A stretch of 32,125 bases of DNA from Dyella sp. ASV24 (lineage in GTDB: Bacteria; Pseudomonadota; Gammaproteobacteria; Xanthomonadales; Rhodanobacteraceae). The stretch spans positions 1 to 32,125 of the forward strand of contig NZ_JAELTQ010000048.1 in assembly GCF_016428905.1 (NCBI RefSeq), read 5' to 3'. The translations under genes and the position numbers were made by a program. Shown here one piece after another: positions 20,190 through 27,935 of this stretch. Numbering within the stretch: position 1 is the first letter of the stretch; every line of letters starts with the position of its first letter. Below the pieces are notes generated by a model. The model searched no databases. It was given only the letters and a program-made list of their open reading frames with translations, and was not told the origin of the DNA.

Positions 20190-20218
20190 AGTGTAGCCAG
20201 CGGCGGCTTTGCTGGCAA
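20190..20218 (-). promoter_or_regulatory. Promoter of rpoZ-spoT
   Basis: On the minus strand TTGCCA (20213-20218) and TACACT (20190-20195) are separated by 17 bases, a strong sigma-70 match. The predicted start near 20183 gives a leader of about 33 bases with the AAGGA ribosome-binding site. Confidence 0.75.
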
Positions 20219-20261
20219 TGCAGCAAGGCTTATCATGCGCGGTTCACACCGCCCACCGCGG

Positions 20262-20283
20262 GGCCTCATAGACTTATGGGGCC
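20262..20283. repeat. Imperfect inverted repeat between rpoZ and mlaA
   Basis: GGCCTCATA and TATGGGGCC flank a four-base loop; nine pairs form with one G-T pair. No T-run follows on either strand, so it is not a terminator. It sits between the two divergent promoters. Confidence 0.35.
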
Positions 20284-20313
20284 TATACACAATAAAAAAC
20301 CAGACAGTACAAT
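20284..20313 (+). promoter_or_regulatory. Predicted promoter of mlaA
   Basis: TATACA (20284-20289) and TACAAT (20308-20313) are 18 bases apart in an AT-rich island. Transcription would start near 20320, about 30 bases before the ATG at 20351, which supports that start over an in-frame ATG at 20276. The -10 falls inside a perfect palindrome. Confidence 0.5.
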
Positions 20314-20321
20314 ATTGTACT
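20306..20321. promoter_or_regulatory. 16-bp perfect palindrome, candidate operator of mlaA
   Basis: AGTACAATATTGTACT reads the same on both strands and covers the predicted mlaA -10 element. Placement and symmetry fit a repressor site for a dimeric regulator. The regulator is unknown. Confidence 0.5.
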
Positions 20322-20350
20322 CCCTCTACCCCCTCGGGACAGTCGCCTCC

Positions 20351-21211
20351 ATGCCGTCCGCCCTCCGCTCACTCGTCATGCGATGCCTGCCCCTGGTGGC
20401 TATCGCGTTGCTCGCCGGCTGCACGATCGCCAAGCCCCGTACGGACGATCCGTACGAGAAGATGAACCGGAAGGTTTACTCGTTCAACAACTCGCTGGAC
20501 AAGGCGGTGATCCGCCCGGTTGCCGTGGGTTACCGCAAGGTGACCAATCCAACCATGCGGCGTTGCGTGAGTGATTTCTTCACCAACATCCACATGCCGA
20601 TCTCGGTGGCGAACGACCTGTTGCAGGCCCGCCCGAAGGAAGCCTTGCAGGGTAGCGGCCGCTTCATCGTCAACCTAACGCTGGGTATCGGCGGCTTCTT
20701 CGACCCGGCCAGCCAACTGGGCATTCCGCTAAAGGAAACCGACTTCGGCATCACACTGGCGCGCTGGGGTGTACCGGACGGTCCGTATCTAGTGGTCCCC
20801 TTCTTTGGCCCGACCACGGGGCGCGACTTCTGGCGCGTGCCGGTGGATGGCTACTTCTTCGACCCGATCAGCTATTTCTCGCGGAACAACCACTACGAGT
20901 ACGGCCAGCAGTACCTGCCTGAGCTGATGTATCTGGTGACCCTCCGCTCCAGCGCCATCGACGCGGAAAGCTTCCTCAATTCGGCCTACGACCCGTACGC
21001 CTTCATCCGCGACGCTTACCGCCAGCAACGCATCTACCAGATCTACGACGGCAATCCGCCGGAAGATGTGATCGAACAGATGCAAGGCCTGCACGACAAG
21101 AGCTTCGATCCCGATCAGCTGCTGGAAGAGCAGCAGAAGTGGGAAAACAGCGAGAAAAAGCCTCAGGCGAGCGATAACCAGCCCGCCCCAGCCCAGCCCA
21201 AGAAGGACTGA
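20351..21211 (+). CDS. mlaA: Outer-membrane lipid asymmetry lipoprotein MlaA (VacJ)
   Basis: MlaA sits in the outer membrane with porins and removes phospholipid from the outer leaflet, passing it to MlaC. From the ATG at 20351 the product has 286 residues with a lipoprotein signal peptide ending LLAGC, so Cys24 is lipidated. The DDPYEKMNRKVYSFNN block right after it, and later FIVNLTLGIGGFFDPAS and ETDFGITLARWGVPDGPYLVVPFFGP, are the family hallmarks. The C-terminal 35 residues are Gln/Lys/Pro-rich and unstructured. The gene is convergent with mlaB and shares a terminator with it. The start at 20351 is preferred because the predicted promoter lies upstream of it but downstream of the ATG at 20276. 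Confidence 0.95.
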   Translation: MPSALRSLVMRCLPLVAIALLAGCTIAKPRTDDPYEKMNRKVYSFNNSLDKAVIRPVAVGYRKVTNPTMRRCVSDFFTNIHMPISVANDLLQARPKEALQGSGRFIVNLTLGIGGFFDPASQLGIPLKETDFGITLARWGVPDGPYLVVPFFGPTTGRDFWRVPVDGYFFDPISYFSRNNHYEYGQQYLPELMYLVTLRSSAIDAESFLNSAYDPYAFIRDAYRQQRIYQIYDGNPPEDVIEQMQGLHDKSFDPDQLLEEQQKWENSEKKPQASDNQPAPAQPKKD

Positions 21212-21231
21212 GGCCCGGCGTCCGGGAAACG

Positions 21232-21257
21232 AAAAAGGGGCCGAAAGGCCCCTTTTT
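21232..21257. terminator. Bidirectional terminator between mlaA and mlaB
   Basis: An 11-bp perfect stem (AAAAAGGGGCC / GGCCCCTTTTT) is closed by a GAAA tetraloop and has T-runs on both strands. It lies 20 bases after mlaA and 23 bases after the mlaB stop. Confidence 0.9.
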
Positions 21258-21280
21258 CTTGTCCAGCCATAGCACGGCTA

Positions 21281-21586
21281 TCAGACCATCAGGCCTTCCA
21301 CCTCGCACACGCTAGCCAGCAGGTGCATGCCTTCGGGCATGTTCTGCACGCTGAGCTTGCGCCCACGCTCTGCCGACTGTGCGAGCACCGCCAGCACGCA
21401 GGCCAAGCCGGCACTATCACTGCGGGTAACGCCCGAAAGATCGAGCACCGAGCGACCATCCCGCCCCACCGCCGCGCCGATGGCAGCCAGAGCCCCAGCG
21501 GCATTACCGAAGGTCAGCTCACCGGACACACGGACGCTGCCCGGTGTGGCCTCATCGATGCGCACGGCGGCGGGCGCTGCACTCAC
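21281..21586 (-). CDS. mlaB: STAS domain protein MlaB
   Basis: MlaB is the small cytoplasmic subunit that stabilises the MlaF ATPase of the MlaFEDB transporter. The 101-residue product is a single STAS domain: the beta strand VRVSGELTF (18-26), then VLDLSGVTRSDSAGLA (47-62). Ser58 in DSAG stands where the family has its conserved Ser/Thr (Thr in E. coli MlaB). The start overlaps the mlaC stop by four bases. Last gene of mlaFEDCB. Confidence 0.9.
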   Translation of the reverse strand: MSAAPAAVRIDEATPGSVRVSGELTFGNAAGALAAIGAAVGRDGRSVLDLSGVTRSDSAGLACVLAVLAQSAERGRKLSVQNMPEGMHLLASVCEVEGLMV

Positions 21587-22269
21587 TGCTTGGCGCCCGG
21601 CTGTGCCTTGGTGTCCTGCTCCATCTCCTTCAGCGCCTGATCACCCTGGGTCTCCAGGTTGCTGATCAGCTTCTCGATGCCGACCTTGCGGATCTCGGCA
21701 TCCACCTGATTGCGGTAGTTGGTGATGTACGAAATGCCCTCGATGATCACGTCGTAGGCCTTCCAAGTACCGTTTTTGTCTTTGCGGAAGGCATAGTCGA
21801 CGGCCACCGTCTTGCCATCGTCCATCACCACCTGGCTGCGCACGATGGTGCGCTTGTCGTTGAGGTCACCGGTGAACGGCAGCACCTTCACGCGACCCTT
21901 GGTGTAGTCGAGCAGGCCTTCGGCATAACGATGGGTGATGGAGTTGTAGAACGCCTTGGCGAAGCGCGAACGCTGGTCCGGCGTCGCCTCGCGGGCGTGC
22001 TGTCCCAGCACCAGGATCGAGGCGTAGTCGATGTCGAAATGCGGCAGGAAAGCACCGTCGATCACACCGATCAGTTTCTCGCGGTTGTTCTTCAGCTCCT
22101 GCTGGTGACCGTCGATCGCCTTGGCGAGGTCGTCGGACACCGCTTGCACCACCTGCACCGGGGTCTGCTGGGCAGCAGCGCCCTGGGTAGCAGCGTCCTG
22201 CGCAAACACAGGGGCGGCGATCACGCTGCCGAAGGCGATGGCGGTGGCAATAGCCAGACTGCGCAACAT
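21583..22269 (-). CDS. mlaC: Periplasmic phospholipid-binding protein MlaC
   Basis: MlaC carries phospholipid across the periplasm between MlaA and the MlaFEDB complex. I place the start at 22269, where AGGAG lies seven bases ahead and a Sec signal peptide follows directly (cleavage after VFA, near residue 23). An in-frame ATG at 22326 would bury that signal. The mature part is an NTF2-like domain with the family's segments FDIDYASILVLGQHAREATPD and VAVDYAFRKDKNGTWKAYDVIIEGIS split across its strands. The product has 228 residues. The last 25 residues are Gln/Lys-rich. Overlaps mlaB by four bases. Confidence 0.93.
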   Translation of the reverse strand: MLRSLAIATAIAFGSVIAAPVFAQDAATQGAAAQQTPVQVVQAVSDDLAKAIDGHQQELKNNREKLIGVIDGAFLPHFDIDYASILVLGQHAREATPDQRSRFAKAFYNSITHRYAEGLLDYTKGRVKVLPFTGDLNDKRTIVRSQVVMDDGKTVAVDYAFRKDKNGTWKAYDVIIEGISYITNYRNQVDAEIRKVGIEKLISNLETQGDQALKEMEQDTKAQPGAKQ

Positions 22270-22322
22270 GGGGAAACTCCTGAAGAAGATGTCGTTGGAA
22301 TATCGGTACGCGATACGCTGGT

Positions 22323-23183
22323 TCAATGCTTGTCGCCGTCCGGCTTGGCGCCGTCGGCCGGCTTTCCGGAGGACGAGCCGCTCACCAGGAACTTGCCGAT
22401 CAGGTCTTCGATCTGCATGGCCGACTGGGTCAGCACCAGCTCATCGCCGTTCTTGAGCATGTCCGGCGAGCCGCCGGGCTGGATCGCAACGTACTGGGTA
22501 CCGATCAAACCACTGGTGAACACGGCTGCGGCCGAATCGTCAGGGATCTGGTTGTAGCGCTTGTCGATGGAAAGCGTGACCTCCGCATCCAGCTTGACCG
22601 GATCGGCCACGATCGACTGCACGGTACCGATGGCCACGCCGGCCATCTTCACCGGCGCACCCACGGACAATGAGCCCACGTTGGTGAAGCGACCCTTGAC
22701 CGCATAGCTGCCGCCCAGGTTGTCCGCCACGCCACCAGCGCCGAAGAACTTGCCGAGCATCTCTTCCAGTTGCTGCGCCGGACGCGTGAGCGCCAGCGTG
22801 CCGCCGTCGGCCAGACTCTTCTTCGAGTTGCCGTATTGCAGGCCCACGTACTGATCGCCCAGCAAGCCGCTGGTGAAGATAGTCGCGACCGAGTTATCAG
22901 GAATCTGGTCGTAGCGCTTATCGATCGACAGCTTCACGTCGGCTGTCTCTTTGCCCGGATCAAGCACGATCGACTGCACCTGGCCGATACGCACGCCCGC
23001 CACCTTGACCGGCGCGCGCTCCTTGAGCTGGCCGATGTTGGCGAAGTGCGCCTCGACGGTGTAGCTCGGGCCACGACTGGTGTTGGCCACCGAGGTGGTC
23101 TGCGTAGCGAGATAGCCGAGCGCGGCAAAGCCGAGCACGATGAACAGGCCGGTGCCGACGGCATAGGATTGTCTCTGGCTCAC
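22323..23183 (-). CDS. mlaD: MlaD with two tandem MCE domains
   Basis: MlaD is the periplasmic MCE ring protein of the Mla lipid transporter, anchored by one transmembrane helix (about 8-27). E. coli MlaD has about 183 residues and one MCE domain; this one has 286 and two. Residues 41-147 and 160-266 align without gaps at a shift of 119, and I count about 61 of 107 identical positions. Shared segments include LSIDKRY, QIP-D-S and FTSGL-G-QYV. A short Lys/Gly-rich tail ends the protein. The start is GTG at 23183 with GAGGAT ahead. It lies 53 bases before mlaC and 58 bases after mlaE. The orthology is firm from gene context; how two stacked MCE domains form the ring is unknown. Confidence 0.93.
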   Translation of the reverse strand: MSQRQSYAVGTGLFIVLGFAALGYLATQTTSVANTSRGPSYTVEAHFANIGQLKERAPVKVAGVRIGQVQSIVLDPGKETADVKLSIDKRYDQIPDNSVATIFTSGLLGDQYVGLQYGNSKKSLADGGTLALTRPAQQLEEMLGKFFGAGGVADNLGGSYAVKGRFTNVGSLSVGAPVKMAGVAIGTVQSIVADPVKLDAEVTLSIDKRYNQIPDDSAAAVFTSGLIGTQYVAIQPGGSPDMLKNGDELVLTQSAMQIEDLIGKFLVSGSSSGKPADGAKPDGDKH

Positions 23184-23241
23184 GGCACGATCCTCATGGA
23201 GAAGTGGTTGTATGGGGTCAGGGTGGCGCTCATCGGATCGC

Positions 23242-24012
23242 TCACATCAGGAATGCGGTGAGAACAAAGTCGAGCGCCAGGATGGCGATGGACGAAGCGA
23301 CCACAGTACGCGTGGTGGCGTAGGCCACACCCTCGCTGGTGGGCGGTGTGGTGTAGCCCTGGAACACGGCGATCAGCGACACCACAATGCCGAACACGAC
23401 GCTCTTCCACAGCACGCCATTGATGACGTCCTTCACCAGATCGACGGTGGCGGTCATGTTCGACCAGAAGGTGCCGTTATCGATGCCCAGCCACGTCACG
23501 CCCACGAGGTGGCCACCAAAGATGCCCAGCGCGCAGAACACGCAGGTCAGCAGCGGCATGGCGATCACACCCGCGAGGAAGCGCGGCACGGCGACATAGG
23601 CGATCGGGTCCACCGCCATCATCTCCATCGCGGCGATCTGGTCGGTGGCGCGCATCAGGCCGATTTCGGCGGTGATCGAGGTGCCCGCGCGGCCCGCGAA
23701 CAGCAAAGCGGTGACGACAGGGCCCAGCTCGCGGTAAATCGCGATGGCCACCACGGTGCCAGTCGCCGAGGTGCCACCGAAGATCGACAGCACGTCATAC
23801 AGCTGCAGGCCCAGCACCATACCCACGAACAGACCGCAGACCATGATGATGATCAGGCTCATCGCGCCGGCGAACCACAGCTGGCGCACGGTCTCGCGGT
23901 AGTGGCGCAGGCTGCGCGGCACGGCCGCCAACATACGCAGCAGAAACAGGCCGCACTCGCCGATCTGCGACAGCGAGCGCGTCACGATGTTTTCAGAACG
24001 CACCGCGCTCAT
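23242..24012 (-). CDS. mlaE: Lipid transport permease MlaE
   Basis: MlaE is the inner-membrane permease that moves phospholipid together with the MlaF ATPase. The 256-residue product has an N-terminal amphipathic segment and about five hydrophobic segments. The family signature RELGPVVTALLFAGRAGTSI (about 94-113) and the following AEIGLMRATDQI-AMEMMAVDP region, which contacts MlaF, are intact. The start overlaps the mlaF stop by four bases, so ATPase and permease are coupled. Confidence 0.95.
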   Translation of the reverse strand: MSAVRSENIVTRSLSQIGECGLFLLRMLAAVPRSLRHYRETVRQLWFAGAMSLIIIMVCGLFVGMVLGLQLYDVLSIFGGTSATGTVVAIAIYRELGPVVTALLFAGRAGTSITAEIGLMRATDQIAAMEMMAVDPIAYVAVPRFLAGVIAMPLLTCVFCALGIFGGHLVGVTWLGIDNGTFWSNMTATVDLVKDVINGVLWKSVVFGIVVSLIAVFQGYTTPPTSEGVAYATTRTVVASSIAILALDFVLTAFLM

Positions 24013-24845
24013 GCGCCACTCCCTGGAAAACCAAGCGCCTGGCCAAGGTCACCCGCCGGATACTGGAACGGCACGGGGCCATCGGCGTCGCCACCGAAGA
24101 ACTGGCGTGTCCACGGCGAACCGTCATCAGCAATCGTCTTCGGATCGCCCTGCGCCACGACCTTGCCGTTGGCAATGAGATAAATGTGATCGGCCACCTG
24201 CTTGATGGCCTCCAGCTCGTGCGCCACCAACACGCTGGTGATGCCGAGCGTCTGGTTGAGCGTGCGGATCAACTTGAGCACCTGGTTAAGCGCGATGGGA
24301 TCGAGACCGACAAAAGGCTCGTCATACAGAATCAGCATGGGATCAAACACGATCGCACGCGCCAGCGCCACGCGTCGCGCCATGCCGCCCGAGAGCTCTG
24401 AGGGCATCAGCCCTGCCGCTCCACGCAAGCCCACGGCCTGCAGCTTAGTGAGCACAATGTTGCGGATCAGCACTTCCGGTAGAGACGTGTGCTGACGCAG
24501 CGGAAACGCTACGTTCTCGAACACGTCGAAGTCAGTGAGCAACGCGGAATTCTGGAACAGGTAGCCAATGCGCTCGCGCAGCTCGAACAACTTGTCGCGC
24601 GAAAGTGCCGGAACATTCTGACCATCGACGAGTACCTCGCCCGCATCACCGCGCATCTGCCCGGTGATGTGCTTGAGCAAGGTGGTCTTGCCGGTACCGC
24701 TGGGGCCCATGATGGCGGTGATCTTTCCGCGCGGGATATCTATATCCAGCGCATCGAAGACTTTCTTGCCATTAAGCACCGTGGTCAGGCCACGGACGCG
24801 CACGAGGGCGCTGTCGTCGGGCTTGGCGCTAACGGAGTCGGTCAT
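24009..24845 (-). CDS. mlaF: Lipid transport ATP-binding protein MlaF
   Basis: MlaF is the cytoplasmic ABC ATPase of the Mla system. From the ATG at 24845 the product has 278 residues. Walker A is GPSGTGKT (47-54), the ABC signature is LSGGMARR, Walker B is LILYDEP with the catalytic Glu, and the H-loop lies in VAHEL. A GTG three codons upstream (24854) is an alternative start, but neither has a strong ribosome-binding site. First gene of mlaFEDCB; the 166 bases up to gmk hold no clear promoter or terminator, so read-through from yicC-gmk is possible. Confidence 0.94.
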   Translation of the reverse strand: MTDSVSAKPDDSALVRVRGLTTVLNGKKVFDALDIDIPRGKITAIMGPSGTGKTTLLKHITGQMRGDAGEVLVDGQNVPALSRDKLFELRERIGYLFQNSALLTDFDVFENVAFPLRQHTSLPEVLIRNIVLTKLQAVGLRGAAGLMPSELSGGMARRVALARAIVFDPMLILYDEPFVGLDPIALNQVLKLIRTLNQTLGITSVLVAHELEAIKQVADHIYLIANGKVVAQGDPKTIADDGSPWTRQFFGGDADGPVPFQYPAGDLGQALGFPGSGA

Positions 24846-25011
24846 GTGCGGCACAAGGCTGGGGGAAAGAGGGCAAGTTAGCTGAATAGGGGCGCGAAGG
24901 CCATGAGCCCATGGTCAGGGGACTCAGGAACGGCTAACGAAACAAGACCTTGTAGGTGAGCAACAGTTCCCTGACGGCCGCGTGACCCGCGTCCCGTGGT
25001 CGACGCGGGGG

Positions 25012-25653
25012 TCAGGCCAGCAGTTCCTGGATCAACGCCTCATGACGCTTCCATTGCAACGCCGAGCGCTGGCGAACGGCGCGCACAATGGACTGCAGAT
25101 CCTGCAATGCGGTCTCGAAATTGTCGTTGACGATGATGTAGTCGAACTCGTGCGCGTGGGCGATTTCCTCACGCGAATTGTGCAGCCGGCGCGCGATCAC
25201 TTCCGGGCTGTCCGAGCCGCGACCACGCAGGCGACGCTCCAGCTCCGGACGCGACGGCGGCAGGATGAACACGCTGACGCAGTCGGGCTTGCTCTTGCGG
25301 ATCTGGCGCGCGCCCTGCCAGTCGATTTCAAGCAACACGTCGCAGCCTTTCGCCAACAGCGTGTCCACGGTGTTCCGCGAGGTGCCATAGAGATTGCCGT
25401 GCACCTCGGCATGTTCCAGGAAGATGCCATCGGCTATTTCCTGCTCGAACGCCTCGCGCTCGACGAAGAAATAGTGGCGGCCGTACTGCTCACCGGGACG
25501 CGGCGGGCGCGTGGTGTGCGATATCGACAGCGAAATGGACGGTTCACGCTCCAGCAGCGCGTTGACCAGCGTGGACTTGCCCGCGCCCGAAGGCGCAGCC
25601 ACCACAAACAAGGTACAGGGGACGCTTTCAGCGGGAGACGTGGTCGTATTCAT
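25012..25653 (-). CDS. gmk: Guanylate kinase
   Basis: Gmk phosphorylates GMP to GDP with ATP in the cytoplasm. The 213-residue product matches the family length. The P-loop is APSGAGKS (20-27), followed by SHTTRPPRPGE, the GMP-binding region (GRHYFF, FLEHAEVHGNLYGTS) and VLLEIDWQGA. The start overlaps the yicC stop by four bases (ATGA). In E. coli gmk is followed by rpoZ and spoT; here mlaF comes next and rpoZ begins about 5 kb away on the same strand. Confidence 0.96.
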   Translation of the reverse strand: MNTTTSPAESVPCTLFVVAAPSGAGKSTLVNALLEREPSISLSISHTTRPPRPGEQYGRHYFFVEREAFEQEIADGIFLEHAEVHGNLYGTSRNTVDTLLAKGCDVLLEIDWQGARQIRKSKPDCVSVFILPPSRPELERRLRGRGSDSPEVIARRLHNSREEIAHAHEFDYIIVNDNFETALQDLQSIVRAVRQRSALQWKRHEALIQELLA

Positions 25654-26510
25654 TCGATGTTCTGTACCTGTTCGCGCATCTGCTCGATCAGCACCTTCAG
25701 GTCAACGGCCGCATTGGTGCTACGCACGTCGACGGCCTTGGAGCCGAGCGTGTTCGCTTCGCGGTTGAACTCCTGCATGAGGAAGTCCAGGCGACGGCCG
25801 ACCGGCTCCTTGGTTCCCAGCACGCGCCGCGTTTCGGTGATGTGCGTGGTCAGACGGTCCAGCTCCTCGTCGACATCGCTGCGGGTGATCTGCAGTACCA
25901 GCTCCTGCTCCAGGCGACCCGGGTCGGCGGGCTGTTTCAGGTCGGCCAGGCGCGATTCCAGGCGGGTGCGCAGACCTTCGCGGATCTGCGGCATGAAGCT
26001 GCGCACGTCGGCAACAATGCGCTCGATGGCATCCAGCCGCTCCTTGAGCAACTCCGCCAGCTTGGCGCCCTCGCGCTCGCGGGTAGCGGTGAGCGCGTCG
26101 AGCGCGCGTTCGAGCACATCGAGCAAGGCCGCCTGCAGCACGTCCGGATCCACGTCCGATTGCTGCAATACGCCTGGAAAGCGCAACAGTTCGGTGAATT
26201 CGATATTCATGCGCGGAAAGCGCGCTTCCAGGTCCATCGCCAGCTCGGACAGGCGCGCCAGTGCGGTGGCGTTGACCTGCAGTGATTCGGCACGCGCCTC
26301 GCCGCGCAGGCGTACGGTGACGTCCACCTTGCCACGCGAGAGCTTGGCCGCGATGCGCTCACGCAGGGCGGATTCGAACACGCGCAACTCGTCCGGCAGG
26401 CGCGGACTCAGCTCCAGGTAACGGTGGTTGACCGTGCGCAACTCGCAGCTGAGCGTGCCGGCAGGGCCAGTCGTCTCGGCGGAGGCATAAGCCGTCATGC
26501 TGCGGGTCAT
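25650..26510 (-). CDS. yicC: YicC family endoribonuclease
   Basis: The 286-residue product equals E. coli YicC (287) in length. It begins MTRSMTAYA and keeps the family motifs VNHRYLELSPRLP (about 28-40) and the C-terminal GRRLDFLMQEFNREANTLGSK block split across its helices. YicC-type proteins are RNA-cleaving enzymes; the E. coli member is tied to small-RNA turnover. The frame is open upstream to 26987, but that part is antisense to rph and not conserved-looking, so the ATG at 26510 is the start. Translationally coupled to gmk and divergent from rph. Confidence 0.94.
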   Translation of the reverse strand: MTRSMTAYASAETTGPAGTLSCELRTVNHRYLELSPRLPDELRVFESALRERIAAKLSRGKVDVTVRLRGEARAESLQVNATALARLSELAMDLEARFPRMNIEFTELLRFPGVLQQSDVDPDVLQAALLDVLERALDALTATREREGAKLAELLKERLDAIERIVADVRSFMPQIREGLRTRLESRLADLKQPADPGRLEQELVLQITRSDVDEELDRLTTHITETRRVLGTKEPVGRRLDFLMQEFNREANTLGSKAVDVRSTNAAVDLKVLIEQMREQVQNIE

Positions 26511-26541
26511 CGGGAGCCTGCGGGTGTTGGAAAGGGGGCAA

Positions 26542-26571
26542 TGGTAAACTTTCCCGCCCTGCCTTGCCCAA
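26542..26571. promoter_or_regulatory. Overlapping divergent promoters of rph and yicC
   Basis: The 73-base gap contains TGGTAAACT (26542-26550), an extended -10 on the plus strand that would start rph RNA near 26557. On the minus strand TTGGGC (26566-26571) and TTTACC (26543-26548) are 17 bases apart and could serve yicC-gmk. The two would overlap and compete. Both matches are moderate. Confidence 0.4.
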
Positions 26572-26583
26572 TGGCCCCATTCC

Positions 26584-27315
26584 ATGAGTTCTCCCAGCCG
26601 CCCCAGTGGGCGCGCCAGCGACCAGCTGCGCACCGTCACCATTGAACGCCATTTCACGCGCCACGCCGAAGGCTCGGTGCTGGTCAGCTTCGGCGACACC
26701 CGCGTGCTGTGCACCGCCAGCATCGAAGACCGCGTGCCGCCGTGGCTGCGCGGCAAAGGTGAAGGCTGGGTTACGGCCGAGTACGGCATGCTGCCCCGTG
26801 CGACCAACACCCGTACCCAGCGCGAAGCCGCACGCGGCGGCCAGGGCGGGCGCACGATGGAAATCCAGCGCCTGATCGGCCGCAGCCTGCGCGCCTGCGT
26901 GGACCGCCAGGCACTGGGTGAACGCGTGATCACGCTGGACTGCGACGTCATCCAGGCCGATGGTGGCACCCGCACGGCTGCCATCACGGGCGCCTACGTA
27001 GCGTTGGTGGATGCTGTAAACACCGTGATGAAACGCGAAAACCTGCGTCGCAACCCGATCATGGGCGCGGTGGCCGCGGTGTCGGTGGGCATTTACCAAG
27101 GCGTGCCGGTGCTCGACCTGGATTACGCCGAGGACTCCAACTGCGACACCGACATGAACGTCGTGATGAACGATGGCGGTGGCTTTATCGAGGTGCAGGG
27201 CACCGCCGAGGGTCATGCCTTCCGTCGCGACGAGATGGACGCACTGCTTGGCCTTGCCGAGAAGGGCATCGCCCAACTGGTGGCCGCGCAGCGCGCCGCG
27301 CTGGAACTGCCGTAA
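26584..27315 (+). CDS. rph: Ribonuclease PH
   Basis: RNase PH is a phosphate-dependent 3'-5' exoribonuclease that trims tRNA precursors. The 243-residue product has the family's N-terminal RP-GR-DQLR motif, the RNA-binding [13 protein letters not shown] loop, the active-site [16 protein letters not shown] segment and the [18 protein letters not shown] block with its catalytic Asp residues, all intact. There is no frameshift like the one in E. coli K-12 strains. First gene of rph-rdgB-hemW; rdgB follows after 17 bases. Confidence 0.96.
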   Translation: MSSPSRPSGRASDQLRTVTIERHFTRHAEGSVLVSFGDTRVLCTASIEDRVPPWLRGKGEGWVTAEYGMLPRATNTRTQREAARGGQGGRTMEIQRLIGRSLRACVDRQALGERVITLDCDVIQADGGTRTAAITGAYVALVDAVNTVMKRENLRRNPIMGAVAAVSVGIYQGVPVLDLDYAEDSNCDTDMNVVMNDGGGFIEVQGTAEGHAFRRDEMDALLGLAEKGIAQLVAAQRAALELP

Positions 27316-27332
27316 CACCGACGGGAAGGCAT

Positions 27333-27932
27333 ATGACACGCATCGTCCTTGCCAGCAGCAATCCGGGCAAGCTGGCTGAATTCAACGCACTGCTGGCTGA
27401 CAGCGGCCTGCACGTTGAACCGCAGTCCGCTTACAACGTGCCTGATGCCGAGGAAACCGGCCTCACTTTCGTGGAGAACGCTCTGCTGAAGGCGCGCCAT
27501 GCGTCGCGCATCAGCGGGCTGCCGGCGCTGGCGGACGATTCGGGTCTGTGCGTGACCCATCTGCGAGGCGCGCCGGGGCTCTACTCCGCGCGCTACAGCG
27601 GCGCACATGGCGACAACGCAGCGAACAATGCGCGGTTGCTACGGGAACTGGACGGCGTGCCGACGGAGCAGCGCGGCGCATTCTTCATCAGCGTACTGGT
27701 GTTGCTTCAGCATGCCGACGACCCGGCGCCACTGATCGCCGAGGGCCGCTGGTATGGCCACGTGTTGACCGAAGCGCGCGGCGCATACGGCTTCGGCTAC
27801 GACCCGTTGTTCCTGCCGGAGAACGAGACAGTCAGTGCGGCCGAACTGCCGCCCGGCATGAAGAACCGCATCAGCCATCGTGGTCGCGCCTTGGCGTTGC
27901 TGCGTAGCCAGCTTGCCGAGAAGCACACGTAA
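27333..27932 (+). CDS. rdgB: dITP/XTP pyrophosphatase RdgB
   Basis: RdgB removes deaminated purine nucleotides (dITP, XTP) before they enter DNA or RNA. The 199-residue product shows SSNPGKLAEF (8-17), the metal-binding ADDSGLCV region (67-74), APGLYSARYSG, and the base-recognition GFGYDPLF and SHRGRAL motifs. GGGAAGG lies three bases before the ATG. It is followed after three bases by hemW. All conserved residues I can check are present. Confidence 0.96.
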   Translation: MTRIVLASSNPGKLAEFNALLADSGLHVEPQSAYNVPDAEETGLTFVENALLKARHASRISGLPALADDSGLCVTHLRGAPGLYSARYSGAHGDNAANNARLLRELDGVPTEQRGAFFISVLVLLQHADDPAPLIAEGRWYGHVLTEARGAYGFGYDPLFLPENETVSAAELPPGMKNRISHRGRALALLRSQLAEKHT

Positions 27933-27935
27933 ATC

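Noticed and set aside
24846-25011. Possible promoter or terminator between gmk and mlaF
   Set aside because: Several weak hexamers (TAACTT, TATTCA) have no matching -35, and no stem with a T-run is present.
24982-26421. Plus-strand open frame (479 codons) opposite gmk and yicC
   Set aside because: It spans two well-identified genes in antisense and has an Arg/Ser-rich composition without motifs.
26511-26987. N-terminal extension of yicC to 26987
   Set aside because: The extension is antisense to rph and unlike any YicC; the product from 26510 has the normal family length.
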